From Opitutaceae bacterium (lineage in GTDB: Bacteria; Verrucomicrobiota; Verrucomicrobiia; Opitutales; Opitutaceae): 52,711 bases of DNA. Of this stretch, positions 27,261 through 35,765 are shown piece after piece. Both the position numbers and the translations under genes were made by a program. The notes beneath the pieces are model-generated. The model searched no databases. It was not told where the DNA came from and saw only the letters and a program-made list of their open reading frames with translations. Numbering within the stretch: the stretch's first letter is position 1; every line of letters starts with the position of its first letter. The stretch lies in NCBI GenBank assembly GCA_017994935.1, contig JAGOJU010000022.1, positions 1 through 52,711 of the forward strand, written 5' to 3'.

Positions 27261-29822
27261 ATGTCGAGCGAGTCCGAAAAAATGACGCCCATGATGCAGC
27301 AGTATTTCGAGGTCAAGCGCGGGCTGCCGCGCGACACGCTGCTGCTCTTTCGCCTGGGGGACTTTTTCGAACTGTTTTTCGACGATGCCGCCATTGCCTC
27401 CAGACTGCTCGGTCTCACCCTGACCAAGCGCATCGACCACCCGATGGCCGGGATTCCCGCCCACGCACTCGACACGTACGTCAACAAGCTCCTCGCCCAT
27501 GGGAAAAAGGTCGCGATCTGCGACCAGGCGGAGCCCGCCAAGCCCGGCAAGCTCGTCAAACGCAGCCTCTCGCGCATCCTCACTCCGGGCACAACCCTTT
27601 CGCCTGCCCAGCTCGATTCGCAGCGCAATCACTACGTGACTGCCTTGCACCTCGACAAACGGGGCCTGCACGCCGCGTGGATGGACCTGTCGACAGGCGA
27701 ATTCCGGCTGGCATCGGATGAACGCCCGGAAAACCTGCTGCCGGTGCTTGCAGCGATCGAGCCGGCGGAACTCGTCCTTGTCGAAGGGGAGCCGGAGCGA
27801 TGGAAAACCGCCGGGCACCATGAACCTGCCGCCCAGGCGCTTCATGCCTTTTGCGCAGTCCGGCTCTGCACGGAGATGCCTTCCTACCACTTCGAGCTGA
27901 CCACCGCACTGCCCGCCCTCCTTGATGCCTTGAAGGTGCTCAATCTGGATGGCTTCGGCATCCCTTCGAACCACCGCGGCCTGGGGCCCGCCGGAGCACT
28001 GGTCCAGTATGTGACGGAAAACCTGTGCGCCCGCCCCGAAAACCTTCGTGTCCTCCAGGAATACCGCAGCGAGCGCACCCTGCTTCTGGATCCGGCGACC
28101 CTCCGCAACCTTGAGATTTTCCAGTCAATCCGCGGCACACGCGAGGGCTCATTGCTGCACGCGATCAACCGCACCGCCACTCCGCCGGGCGCTCGCATGC
28201 TGGAGCGCTGGCTGGGTTCCCCTCCCCTTGACCTGGCCGAACTGCGGCGGCGCCAGGGTCTCGTGGGCGAATTTCATGCGCGTCCTGCCACGCTAGGCGC
28301 GATCCGTGACCTGCTCGCCCAGGTCAGGGACGTCCCGCGGATTCTCGGACGCCTGCAGAATCGTCTGAGAAATCCCCGCGAGCTACTGGGCATCAGGGAA
28401 ACACTCGTGCAATTGCCGGCGCTGCGTGCCTCGCTCTCCGAATGTGGCGGGGCCCTCGCCGCCCTTGGGCCAAGGATTCCGGAATTCAACACCCTACGTG
28501 GACTTCTCCAGGCAGCGCTTGCAGATGACATGCCGGCGGACGTGGCCGACGGCGGTTACATCCGCAGTGGTTACGATGCCGAGCTGGACCGGCTTCGCGC
28601 GTTGACCTCCGGAAACAAGACCTGGCTCTCGGACCTCGAGTCCAGCGAACAGGAGCGCACGGGCATCCGCAGTCTCAAGGTCCGCTTCAACTCCGTGTTT
28701 GGCTACTACATCGAGGTCACCAAGGCGAATCTCCACCTGGTGCCTGCGGATTACGTTCGCAAGCAGACAACAGCGAACGGAGAGCGTTACCTCACCGATG
28801 CCCTCAAACAAAAAGAGAAGGAGATCTTCCACGCCGAGGAGAACGCACTCAACCGGGAAAAGGAGATCCTGGCATCGCTGATCTCCGCCGTACTCGACGA
28901 ATCCGTGGCGTTGGCTCAAACTGCCGATCTGCTCGCCGAGATCGATGTGCTGGCCGGCTGGGCGCTGCTCTCCCGAGAATGGAACTACTGCCGCCCGGAA
29001 CTGGACGAGGCTCCACTGCTGGAGATAGCCGACGGGCGCCACCCGGTGGTCGAGCAGATCCTGAAGGATCCGGCAAAGGCTGTCACTTCGGGAGGATCAG
29101 GATTCGTCCCCAATGACACGCTGCTCTCGTGCGACGAGGTTCAGATCGCCCTGATAACGGGGCCCAACATGGCCGGAAAATCGACCTACATCCGTCAGGT
29201 CGCACTGATTGCGCTGCTCGCCCAGATCGGCTGCTGGGTGCCTGCCGCGCGTTGCCGGATCGGGTTGATTGACCGCATTTTTTCGCGGGTGGGCGCAAGC
29301 GACGACCTCGCCCGGGGCAATTCCACCTTCATGGTCGAAATGAACGAGACAGCGAACATTCTCAACAATGCCTCCACCCGTTCCCTGATCATCCTCGATG
29401 AGATCGGACGCGGCACCTCCACCTATGACGGGCTGTCAATCGCATGGGCGGTCGTCGAGCACCTCCATCGCGACGAATCGGATGGCCCGCGCACGCTGTT
29501 CGCCACCCATTACCAGGAGCTCACCCAGCTTTCCAGGAGCCTCTCACGGTTGCGCAACCTGTCGGTCGCCGTGAAGGAATGGAATGACGACATCGTTTTC
29601 CTCCGCCGGTTGGTTCCGGGCGCCGCCGACCGCAGCTACGGCATCCAGGTGGCGCGGCTCGCAGGACTGCCCCTGAGCGTCATCGAACGCGCAAAAACCA
29701 TCCTCTCAAAACTCGAGTCCGACGACGCCAGCGTCGAACTCCCAGCCGCAACGCCGAAGGCGCGCCCGCGAAAAAAGATCACGGTCTCAGTCGAAAACGA
29801 TCCGCAGCTCAGCCTGCTATAG
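27261..29822 (+). CDS. mutS: DNA mismatch repair protein MutS
   Basis: The 853-residue protein starts at ATG 27261. The N-terminal mismatch-reading motif F35-x-E37 is intact in RLGDFFELFFDD. The connector, lever and clamp regions follow (YIEVTKANLHLVP in the clamp), and the ABC ATPase has Walker A TGPNMAGKSTYIRQVA near residue 633 and Walker B LIILDEIGRGTSTYDG near 711. The C-terminus ends in NDPQLSLL, a hydrophobic clamp-binding-like motif. MutS recognises mismatches and recruits MutL; no mutL lies in the window. A strong hairpin follows the stop. Confidence 0.96.
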   Translation: MSSESEKMTPMMQQYFEVKRGLPRDTLLLFRLGDFFELFFDDAAIASRLLGLTLTKRIDHPMAGIPAHALDTYVNKLLAHGKKVAICDQAEPAKPGKLVKRSLSRILTPGTTLSPAQLDSQRNHYVTALHLDKRGLHAAWMDLSTGEFRLASDERPENLLPVLAAIEPAELVLVEGEPERWKTAGHHEPAAQALHAFCAVRLCTEMPSYHFELTTALPALLDALKVLNLDGFGIPSNHRGLGPAGALVQYVTENLCARPENLRVLQEYRSERTLLLDPATLRNLEIFQSIRGTREGSLLHAINRTATPPGARMLERWLGSPPLDLAELRRRQGLVGEFHARPATLGAIRDLLAQVRDVPRILGRLQNRLRNPRELLGIRETLVQLPALRASLSECGGALAALGPRIPEFNTLRGLLQAALADDMPADVADGGYIRSGYDAELDRLRALTSGNKTWLSDLESSEQERTGIRSLKVRFNSVFGYYIEVTKANLHLVPADYVRKQTTANGERYLTDALKQKEKEIFHAEENALNREKEILASLISAVLDESVALAQTADLLAEIDVLAGWALLSREWNYCRPELDEAPLLEIADGRHPVVEQILKDPAKAVTSGGSGFVPNDTLLSCDEVQIALITGPNMAGKSTYIRQVALIALLAQIGCWVPAARCRIGLIDRIFSRVGASDDLARGNSTFMVEMNETANILNNASTRSLIILDEIGRGTSTYDGLSIAWAVVEHLHRDESDGPRTLFATHYQELTQLSRSLSRLRNLSVAVKEWNDDIVFLRRLVPGAADRSYGIQVARLAGLPLSVIERAKTILSKLESDDASVELPAATPKARPRKKITVSVENDPQLSLL

Positions 29823-29827
29823 GCTGA

Positions 29828-29846
29828 TTCCGGCGCGTCGCCGGAA
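29828..29846. terminator. hairpin after mutS
   Basis: Eight-base arms TTCCGGCG and CGCCGGAA are perfectly complementary around the loop CGT, six bases after the mutS stop. No T-tract follows, so it may act as an mRNA end stabiliser or a Rho-assisted terminator between the convergent mutS and DAHP synthase genes. Confidence 0.55.
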
Positions 29847-29860
29847 GTCAGGAGGCGCAT

Positions 29861-29880
29861 TCCGGCAGACGGTCGCCGGA
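29861..29880. terminator. second hairpin between mutS and the DAHP synthase gene
   Basis: Six-base arms TCCGGC and GCCGGA close an eight-base loop. It shares the CCGGC/GCCGG stem core with the hairpin at 29828, and a run of A residues at 29891-29897 on this strand would read as T in the opposite direction, so it could serve the minus-strand gene. Confidence 0.4.
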
Positions 29881-29929
29881 CCTGCCCTGCAAAAAAACCG
29901 GCAGCGGCAGACGAAGCAAATCCAACGCG

Positions 29930-30982
29930 TCAGGCACGTGCCTCTGCACGCGCGGCGTGGGTCAGCGCCCATATCTGGCGGGCCTGGCTGATCGTTTCAG
30001 CCAGCACGTCCGGGGTGAGCGCCTGTTTGGGGTCGTCACCGATGCCCTTGGTGGGCTGCACATGCGCCTCGATGCAAAGTCCATCCGCACCATAGGCAAC
30101 CGCAGCCAGCGCGCATGCGGGCACGTAGGAGGCCTTGCCCACGGAATGCGAGGGGTCGACCACCACAGGCGCCCAGGTCCGCTCCTTGAGAAGCGGGGTG
30201 ATGCTCTCGTCGGGATGATTCCGATACCCGTCCAGGGTCGGTGCCGTTCCCCTCGGGCAGAGCAGGATGTTCGGATTTCCAAACGACGCGATGTATTCGG
30301 CTGCGGAAAGGAATTCATTGATTGGCCCCATGTGAAGGCTGCGTTTCAACAGCACCACGGTCGGCCGGTCCGTCACCGCTCGTCCGATCGCGCGAAGGAG
30401 CGAGTAGTTCAGCGCATTGCGCGCCCCCACCTGGAGCATGTGCACTCCGGCATCCAGGGCGAGTTTGAGCTGCTTTTCATCCATGACCTCCGCGTCCACA
30501 GGGAGGCCCGTGCGCCGGTGGGCCTCCATCAGGATGTCCAGCGATTTGGAATCGCCCTGGAAGGCATAGGGATTGGTCCGCGGCTTCCAGACTCCGCCCC
30601 GAAGCACATGTGCCCCCGCTTCTTTCACCGCAGCGGCCGTTTCATAGAGCAGATTCGGATTCTTGGGGTCGATCGTACACTGACCCGCCACGACGAGCAG
30701 TTCCTCACCGAGCTTCACTCCGCCGAGTTGAATCGTGTGGGATGCCAGGTCGGACCGTTTGTCCATCAGCTTGAACGGCGACTGGATCTTGTCGATCCGT
30801 TCGATAAAACTGAGCCCTTCAAGCCGCGTGATCATCAGATCGTCGCGCTCGTCGCCCACGATCGCATAGATCGTGCGAACCGCTCCGACAATCGGCTGAA
30901 TCCGACATCCGAATGCCTCAACAATCCGGGTGATTTCTGTGAGTTGGTCATCGGTCAGACGGTTGGTCTTAGGTAAAATCAT
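29930..30982 (-). CDS. aroF: 3-deoxy-7-phosphoheptulonate (DAHP) synthase, class I-beta with N-terminal regulatory domain
   Basis: From ATG 30982 the protein has 350 residues; the longer frame to 31144 would overlap ffh. Residues 1-75 form the ferredoxin-like regulatory domain known from Thermotoga DAHP synthase (feedback by Tyr/Phe). The barrel retains the expected metal ligands: Cys in VVAGQCTID, His in VVDPSHSVGK, Glu in GLCIEAH and Asp in KGIGDDP, plus KPRTNPYAFQG and VLLKRS for PEP and phosphate binding. Two usually invariant blocks are altered: AGPCS reads AGQCT and CERG reads CPRG. The enzyme condenses PEP and erythrose 4-phosphate as the first step of the shikimate pathway. It diverges from ffh. 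Confidence 0.87.
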   Translation of the reverse strand: MILPKTNRLTDDQLTEITRIVEAFGCRIQPIVGAVRTIYAIVGDERDDLMITRLEGLSFIERIDKIQSPFKLMDKRSDLASHTIQLGGVKLGEELLVVAGQCTIDPKNPNLLYETAAAVKEAGAHVLRGGVWKPRTNPYAFQGDSKSLDILMEAHRRTGLPVDAEVMDEKQLKLALDAGVHMLQVGARNALNYSLLRAIGRAVTDRPTVVLLKRSLHMGPINEFLSAAEYIASFGNPNILLCPRGTAPTLDGYRNHPDESITPLLKERTWAPVVVDPSHSVGKASYVPACALAAVAYGADGLCIEAHVQPTKGIGDDPKQALTPDVLAETISQARQIWALTHAARAEARA

Positions 30983-31131
30983 GGCGATAGAGCCCCAAAG
31001 GTATGCATCAACGTGGCAATTGACAGGCTGAAGTTTTGAGACGGAGCCTCGGGCAGGGCTGCTCCGATCCACTTGCGCGAGAGTTTTGCGTCGATTCCGC
31101 TCCCCCTGTTCCTCCAATCTCCAGTCTTCCC

Positions 31132-32475
31132 ATGTTTGAGTCACTCACAGAAAAGCTCTCCCACGCCCTCCGCAACCTTCGCGGCGTCGGCAAACTCAGC
31201 GAGGAAAACATGGCGGAGGCGCTCAAGGAGGTGCGCACCGCGCTGCTCGGAGCCGACGTCCACTTCAAGGTGGCCCGCGAGTTCGTCGAGCGCGTGCAGG
31301 CCAAGTGCCTCGGGCAGCAGGTGCTTGCAGGGGTCACACCCGGCCAGCAGATCGTCAAGATCATCCACGACGAACTCGTGTCCCTTCTCGGCGAAGGCAC
31401 CACCGCTCTTTCCGCTGCCCGGCCCCTCAAGATCCTGATGGTCGGCCTGCATGGATCGGGAAAAACAACTTCGACGGTGAAACTGGCGAGGCTGCTCAGG
31501 AAGCGCGGCTATCGGCCGCTGGTCGCGGCATGCGACATCCACCGGCCGGCCGCCATCGACCAGCTCGAGATCCTCGCGAAGCAGGAAGAGATCGCCTTTC
31601 ATTCCGATCGGACTTCCCGGGACGTTTCCGCCATTGGAACGGCGGCAGTGAATGCCTCCCGCCTGACAAATGCGGACTGCGTCATCTTCGACACGGCCGG
31701 GCGGCTCCAGATCGACACGGAGCTGATCGAAGAGGTGAAGCGCCTGTCCGCGAAGGTCCAGCCGGATGAGATCCTCCTCGTTGCCGACGGCGCGCTGGGG
31801 CAGGAGGCGGTGAATGTCGCAAAGGCATTCCACGAGGCGCTCACGCTCACCGGCCTGATACTGACCAAGCTCGATGGTGACGCCCGTGGCGGCGCTGCGC
31901 TGTCCATCAAGGCGATCACCGGCGTGCCCATCAAGTTCATCGGCACGGGCGAAAAGCCCGCTGACTTTGACACGTTCCATCCCGACCGGCTGGCCTCGCG
32001 GATTCTGGGAATGGGCGACGTCGTCTCGCTGGTCGAACGCGCCCAGGAGACCATCGACCACAAGGAAGCGGAGAAGATGGCGGAAAAGCTCCGCAAAGCC
32101 GACTTCACCCTCGAGGACTTCCTGGCGCAGATGCAGCAGATCAAGAAGCTGGGCTCGATGGAGAGCATCATGAAAATGATGCCGGGCATGAGCGGCGTGA
32201 AGATCGACGGCGATGCGGAGAAAAGCATGGGCCGCACCGAGGCGATCATCCATTCGATGACAATCCAGGAGCGCCGGAAACCGGAGATCCTCAATGGCAA
32301 CCGCCGCCTTCGCATCGCCAACGGCGCCGGCGTCAAGGTCGTTGAGGTCAACCAGCTTCTGAAACAGTTTCAGCAGATGCAGAAGATGATGAAGATGTTC
32401 AAGGGCGGCGGCTCGAAAAAGATGATGCGCCAGATGCAGGCCATGCAGGGCAGAGGCGGTTTGCCCGGGTTTTAG
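31132..32475 (+). CDS. ffh: signal recognition particle protein Ffh
   Basis: The 447-residue GTPase starts at ATG 31132 with the helical N domain ([18 protein letters not shown]). The G domain shows G1 GLHGSGKTT near residue 105 (His replaces the usual Gln), DTAGRLQID and [28 protein letters not shown] closes the G domain. The methionine-rich M domain, which binds SRP RNA and signal sequences, includes [16 protein letters not shown] and [12 protein letters not shown] near the end. It targets membrane proteins co-translationally with FtsY. I looked for an SRP RNA gene in the following gap and could not identify one. Confidence 0.96.
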   Translation: MFESLTEKLSHALRNLRGVGKLSEENMAEALKEVRTALLGADVHFKVAREFVERVQAKCLGQQVLAGVTPGQQIVKIIHDELVSLLGEGTTALSAARPLKILMVGLHGSGKTTSTVKLARLLRKRGYRPLVAACDIHRPAAIDQLEILAKQEEIAFHSDRTSRDVSAIGTAAVNASRLTNADCVIFDTAGRLQIDTELIEEVKRLSAKVQPDEILLVADGALGQEAVNVAKAFHEALTLTGLILTKLDGDARGGAALSIKAITGVPIKFIGTGEKPADFDTFHPDRLASRILGMGDVVSLVERAQETIDHKEAEKMAEKLRKADFTLEDFLAQMQQIKKLGSMESIMKMMPGMSGVKIDGDAEKSMGRTEAIIHSMTIQERRKPEILNGNRRLRIANGAGVKVVEVNQLLKQFQQMQKMMKMFKGGGSKKMMRQMQAMQGRGGLPGF

Positions 32476-32690
32476 CCTGGATCAGTTCCTTGTTCGCCTG
32501 TGAAGCGTGTACTGCGCTTCGATGTGGAGCGGTTCCGAACAAACGTGCTCATTCATATGGAATGCCCACGACACCGGTAGATCCTGTCCGCCGCCACTCG
32601 CTCAACCACTCAAATGTCGCGCACTCCCGTGAACCGCGAATGATTGTCATTCAATCTTGACATGTGCTATCAATGATATCATCATCTCTC

Positions 32691-32830
32691 ATGTCCCAAC
32701 TGATCGTTCGAAAGCTGGAAGCAGCCGTGCTTCGACCATGGGCCAAGGCAACGCACGCGGAGGGAGTTCGCATCGGAGGGCCATCGACAGATCAGTCTCG
32801 TCGAGGCGGATTGAGTTGGGTCACCATTGA
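32691..32830 (+). pseudogene. decayed FitA/VapB-like ribbon-helix-helix antitoxin
   Basis: The frame from ATG 32691 starts MSQLIVRKLEAAVLR and continues KATHAEGV, which is the N-terminal ribbon-helix-helix pattern of FitA-type antitoxins. After AEGV the similarity jumps to another frame, where SSHRRAIDRSV resembles the family's EEHRRILREAL block. The simplest reading is a frameshift near 32765 that destroyed the protein. No PIN-domain toxin gene follows, so the toxin seems lost. An inverted repeat upstream (32668-32678) could be the old autoregulatory operator. The match is short and by eye only. Confidence 0.4.
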
Positions 32831-32858
32831 AGACAGGACTTCAGAAATGTCCTGTCTT
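32830..32858. terminator. perfect ten-base hairpin downstream of the toxin gene
   Basis: Arms AAGACAGGAC and GTCCTGTCTT are fully complementary around a nine-base loop. It lies 78 bases beyond the mazF stop on the minus strand and also just after the antitoxin remnant. There is no strong T-tract on either side, so termination is plausible but not certain. Confidence 0.45.
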
Positions 32859-32935
32859 GCCCGTGCCAGTCTGCGCAACGGCAGCAGGGCGTCCCGGTAT
32901 TGAGGTGTGACCTGCGCGTCGGCTCAACTCAACGT

Positions 32936-33292
32936 CTACTGAAGCCGATAGGCGGCGATGATCGTTCGTTTCAGCGCTCGTCGGCGCTCGACTCCCACCG
33001 TGCCTATGGACCTGGTGATAGCGTCCTTCTCCACCGTGTAGAAATAACTGCAATCCACCGCGGTCAGAAAATCGAGTCCCTCGGCCGAATTGATCAGGGC
33101 CTGGTGCGTCCGGGGCGGACTGCCTGGTGAGGTCTTGGTTCCGTAGAGGACGTTGACTCGCGCCAAGCGGGTGTCGCCGCAGTGCTCGTCATTGGAAATA
33201 ACGATGGCGGGATGCTCGTCCCGGTCGGTGGGGCGGAAGCGGACGCCTACCACATCCCACTGTCTCAGGGTGATGCCGTGCCTGTTTTTCAT
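32936..33292 (-). CDS. MazF/PemK-like endoribonuclease toxin
   Basis: The 118-residue protein has the PemK/MazF fold pattern: RQWDVVGVRFRPTDRDEHPA with IVISND, then RVNVLYGT, a loop, and LTAVDCSYFYTVEK followed by GTVGVERRRALKRTI at the end. The family cleaves mRNA or other RNA in single strands and is kept inactive by a cognate antitoxin. Its start overlaps the stop of the upstream antitoxin gene by four bases, the standard antitoxin-first order. The frame is intact with no obvious lesion. It is longer in the middle loop (TSPGSPPRTHQAL) than classical MazF, so its target specificity cannot be predicted. Confidence 0.75.
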   Translation of the reverse strand: MKNRHGITLRQWDVVGVRFRPTDRDEHPAIVISNDEHCGDTRLARVNVLYGTKTSPGSPPRTHQALINSAEGLDFLTAVDCSYFYTVEKDAITRSIGTVGVERRRALKRTIIAAYRLQ

Positions 33293-33522
33293 TTGCCACG
33301 GAGAGGGCCGGAATCGGTGGGTGCGGAATTGATCATCGCCACTTCCTCATCGGTGTGGCGGAAGGAACCGACAGGGTAAACGGGCGCCGGATCCGAGACA
33401 GCGCAGGGAACCAACTGCATGTAGTCGCTGCCATTCTGGAGTATGATTGTCTCTCCCCGCTTAGCGCGGGCAAAGATGCGGGTGAAATTGCGCTTGGCTT
33501 CAGAAATCTTGATTGTTTTCAT
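33289..33522 (-). CDS. Phd/YefM-like antitoxin
   Basis: From the ATG at 33522 the product has 77 residues; the upstream extension to 33546 would run through an inverted repeat that looks like its operator. The N-terminus MKTIKISEAKRNFTRIFARA with KRGETIILQNGSDYMQLVP matches the Phd/YefM antitoxin fold, which binds DNA as a dimer through its N-terminal half and neutralises the toxin with its flexible C-terminal tail. It overlaps the MazF-like gene by four bases, indicating coupled synthesis. A Phd-type antitoxin with a MazF/PemK-type toxin is a mixed pairing; such exchanges are known among toxin-antitoxin modules. Confidence 0.75.
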   Translation of the reverse strand: MKTIKISEAKRNFTRIFARAKRGETIILQNGSDYMQLVPCAVSDPAPVYPVGSFRHTDEEVAMINSAPTDSGPLRGK

Positions 33523-33532
33523 AAGTCTCGAT

Positions 33533-33552
33533 TGAGTCTCGGACAAGACTCA
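33533..33552. promoter_or_regulatory. candidate autoregulatory operator of the toxin-antitoxin pair
   Basis: Seven-base arms TGAGTCT and AGACTCA are perfectly inverted around CGGACA, eleven bases before the antitoxin start. A partial third copy (AGTCTCG at 33524-33530) forms a direct repeat with the left arm. Phd-type antitoxins normally repress their own promoter at such sites. Confidence 0.55.
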
Positions 33553-33929
33553 CGGCAAGCTCAAAGGAGCGTGTCTCGACCGGGCACCGGGCGATTCAAA
33601 AGTGTACCACCATGGTCGAATCAGAATGTAGCACTTTGAGAGGGGCAAGAAGAGGGATGCCTATGTCGACGGATTGAATCCAGGGTAACGGATCGTCCTT
33701 ACCGGATCGATTCGAGAGACGGGCGGCGTCTGACGCAGGGTCATTTTCACAAGGAAATTCGATCCCCACGAAATGGCGAAATGGCTGGCGTTGAGATGCG
33801 GCGGGCGTTCCCGGGCACGGCGAAGCGTGCCTCTCCCGGGTTGGGAACGATGTCAATCGGCTGTGGGGCGAATGGGTGCGGTCGTTGGAATGCCTTGGCG
33901 GGCAAATCACAAGACCCGCCACGCGCGCT
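33553..33929. other. non-coding stretch between the antitoxin and the first xylanase gene
   Basis: No reading frame here resembles a known protein. A 108-residue minus-strand frame (33596-33922) has no domain pattern and crosses a palindrome. The only clear structure is the REP-like hairpin at 33810-33840. Confidence 0.5.
33810..33840. repeat. REP-like palindromic element, copy 1
   Basis: The inner stem GGCACG / CGTGCC closes the loop GCGAAG, and CCCGGG stands on both sides. A second copy with the same loop pattern and a compensated stem lies at 52095-52116. It lies downstream of the first GH10 gene (read on the minus strand), where REP elements commonly sit. Confidence 0.5.
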
Positions 33930-35765
33930 TCAATCCGGCAACGTGATCAGCCAGGGGGATTCACTGCCTGGAGCAAGGGTGAAGGACTTTTCCACGCTGC
34001 GGCCGTTGAGGGTGACGGTCACCTGGTACTCACCATGGAATCCCCGGGCGGACAGGCGTCCGGCAGCGTCCGTCTTCGAAGTCATGTCGGTGCGCCATTG
34101 ATGGAGTACGAGGTCCTTGTAGGCTTTGGCATTCGGTTTTTCGCTCCAATCCAACCGGTACATGGCTGCGGGAGGCTTCCAGTGGCGTCCCTCCCAGAAT
34201 CCCCAGTGCTGCACTCCCACCACACTGGGATGGCTGTAGGCAAGAATGAGGAAATCGCGCGTGAAATCTGCCTGGAGTTCCTCGTCGCTGGTCGGGATGT
34301 CGAATTCGGTGAACCGCACCGGAAGTCTGAATTCTTTCCAATAGCGATCCAGCGTTGCCAGTATGTTTGCCGGCGCACTGGGACGGCTGCTGAAATGGGC
34401 CTGCAGGCCGAGACCGTCAAGCGGCGCGCCGTGACCGATCAGGAAACGAATCGTGCGTTCAAAATGAGCCACGTGCTCGGGATCAGCGGTGATGTCGTCG
34501 TTCGAAAAGTCGTTCAGAAAGAGTTTTGCATGGGGCAGTTCCTCACGCGCCGTCCGGAACCAGGACACCATGATGTCGTCGCCAAAAAAATCCATCAGGT
34601 CATGATTTGTATAGGGCTCGTTGAGCACGTCCCATTCATCGAGAAGCCCCTTCGTTGCCCGAGTGATCGCACGGATGTGTGCGATCACGATTTCTGGGAG
34701 CTCGGCCTGCCGAGGCGTTCCATAGAGGTCCTGCACCGCCTTGGGGAAATGCCTCTGCCTGGGCCAAACCAGTACATGGCCCCGGGTGTGAAAGCCCCGC
34801 TCGCGCAGCCACTTCAATCCTTGCAGGGTCTGCTCATGGGAAAAAGGCGTGCCTGCCCTTTCCCATGAAGGCCACTTGAGGTCATTCTCGGTGCTTGCTG
34901 CGTTGAAAAGCTCCAGAACCACCTCGCGGAAGCGCAGGTTTTCGGGTGAATCGACGACGAGCCGCCGCATCTCCAACGACGTTGCCCAGTCAAAGGCCGA
35001 TCGGGTCTGACGTACTCGAACCGAGGCTTCCTTCAGCGCCCTGCCGTCCGTGTCGCTGACTTGAATTCGGATGTCACCCTTGCGAATACGCTCGATGCGA
35101 TCCAGGGCTTCCCGGCGCCAGGGCGCTCCGGATTCACGCCCCAAATAGGAAAACCGTGTCCGCGGCAACGATGCCAGTTCCAGCGAACGCCCATAATGAA
35201 TGGCCGAAATGCCGCCGATCTCCACGCTCTGGTGTTTGAACCCGAATCTCAGGTTGATCTCCGCCTCCCGGGGACCGAAAGCGTACAGCCACGAAAAAGG
35301 AACGAGAATTTCCTGCCATTCGCGAGTCAGGGGAAAATCCCCTTCATAGGTCCCCTTCCCAACATCCACCCCGCCCTTAATCCCCAGCATCCTCCGTCCC
35401 GCACCGGTCTCATCCGCAGTCTCGCGAACACGGGCAAAGAACCGGATCATTCCAACATCACCCTTCTGGACCGCGATGGCGTTTTCGGCCCTGAGATTGA
35501 CCTCCCATGGCTGAATCGTGTCCGCAATCGTATCCACGCGCCAGGCGTGATCAAACCCGGGACCATTCGCTGCGACAATTTGAAACCGTGCGACCTCTCC
35601 CGTCGTACCAATATGGGATGTAAACGCCTGCAGACCATCAGCAGCAAGGAGTGCGTTGCCAGTGGGGAGCACCGTGGGTCCTCGTGGGCCACTGGCGATC
35701 AAGGCCACCTCGGCCATCGACAGCAGCAGGACAAAACCAGCTCGGAAGGAAATACAGGGCATCAT
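33930..35765 (-). CDS. secreted endo-1,4-beta-xylanase, GH10, with N-terminal beta-sandwich module
   Basis: The 611-residue protein has a signal peptide (SFRAGFVLLLSMAEVALIA), a beta-sandwich region of about 220 residues that looks like a carbohydrate-binding module (ending GGISAIHYGRSLELASLPRTR in two stretches), a short Ig-like segment (DIRIQVSDTDGRALKEA) and the GH10 barrel. The acid/base is E383 in WDVLNEPYTNHDL and the nucleophile is E487 in RFTEFDIPTSDEE. The block GFHTRGHVLVWPRQ is also typical. It cleaves the xylan backbone internally. The module order matches its paralogue at 44778-46661. It is separated from the main operon, with the LacI, GH3 and transporter genes between. Confidence 0.93.
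   Translation of the reverse strand: MMPCISFRAGFVLLLSMAEVALIASGPRGPTVLPTGNALLAADGLQAFTSHIGTTGEVARFQIVAANGPGFDHAWRVDTIADTIQPWEVNLRAENAIAVQKGDVGMIRFFARVRETADETGAGRRMLGIKGGVDVGKGTYEGDFPLTREWQEILVPFSWLYAFGPREAEINLRFGFKHQSVEIGGISAIHYGRSLELASLPRTRFSYLGRESGAPWRREALDRIERIRKGDIRIQVSDTDGRALKEASVRVRQTRSAFDWATSLEMRRLVVDSPENLRFREVVLELFNAASTENDLKWPSWERAGTPFSHEQTLQGLKWLRERGFHTRGHVLVWPRQRHFPKAVQDLYGTPRQAELPEIVIAHIRAITRATKGLLDEWDVLNEPYTNHDLMDFFGDDIMVSWFRTAREELPHAKLFLNDFSNDDITADPEHVAHFERTIRFLIGHGAPLDGLGLQAHFSSRPSAPANILATLDRYWKEFRLPVRFTEFDIPTSDEELQADFTRDFLILAYSHPSVVGVQHWGFWEGRHWKPPAAMYRLDWSEKPNAKAYKDLVLHQWRTDMTSKTDAAGRLSARGFHGEYQVTVTLNGRSVEKSFTLAPGSESPWLITLPD

Larger units (their letters stand above)
32476..32935. 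other. 460-base gene-poor gap after ffh
   Basis: The gap holds a hairpin at 32502-32520 (GAAGCG and CGCTTC around seven bases) that may end the ffh transcript, a less GC-rich patch around 32640-32690 with a TTGACA hexamer at 32657 and the inverted repeat TATCA-A-TGATA at 32668-32678, the remnant of an antitoxin gene and a perfect ten-base hairpin at 32830. Nothing else is recognisable. Confidence 0.6.

Noticed and set aside
32476..32690. Possible SRP RNA gene next to ffh
   Set aside because: I could not find the conserved GNRA-tetraloop helix with the symmetric and asymmetric internal loops; only a simple six-base hairpin is present.
33596..33922. 108-codon minus-strand frame
   Set aside because: No family resemblance, odd Pro/His/Ser/Arg composition, and it crosses a REP-like palindrome.
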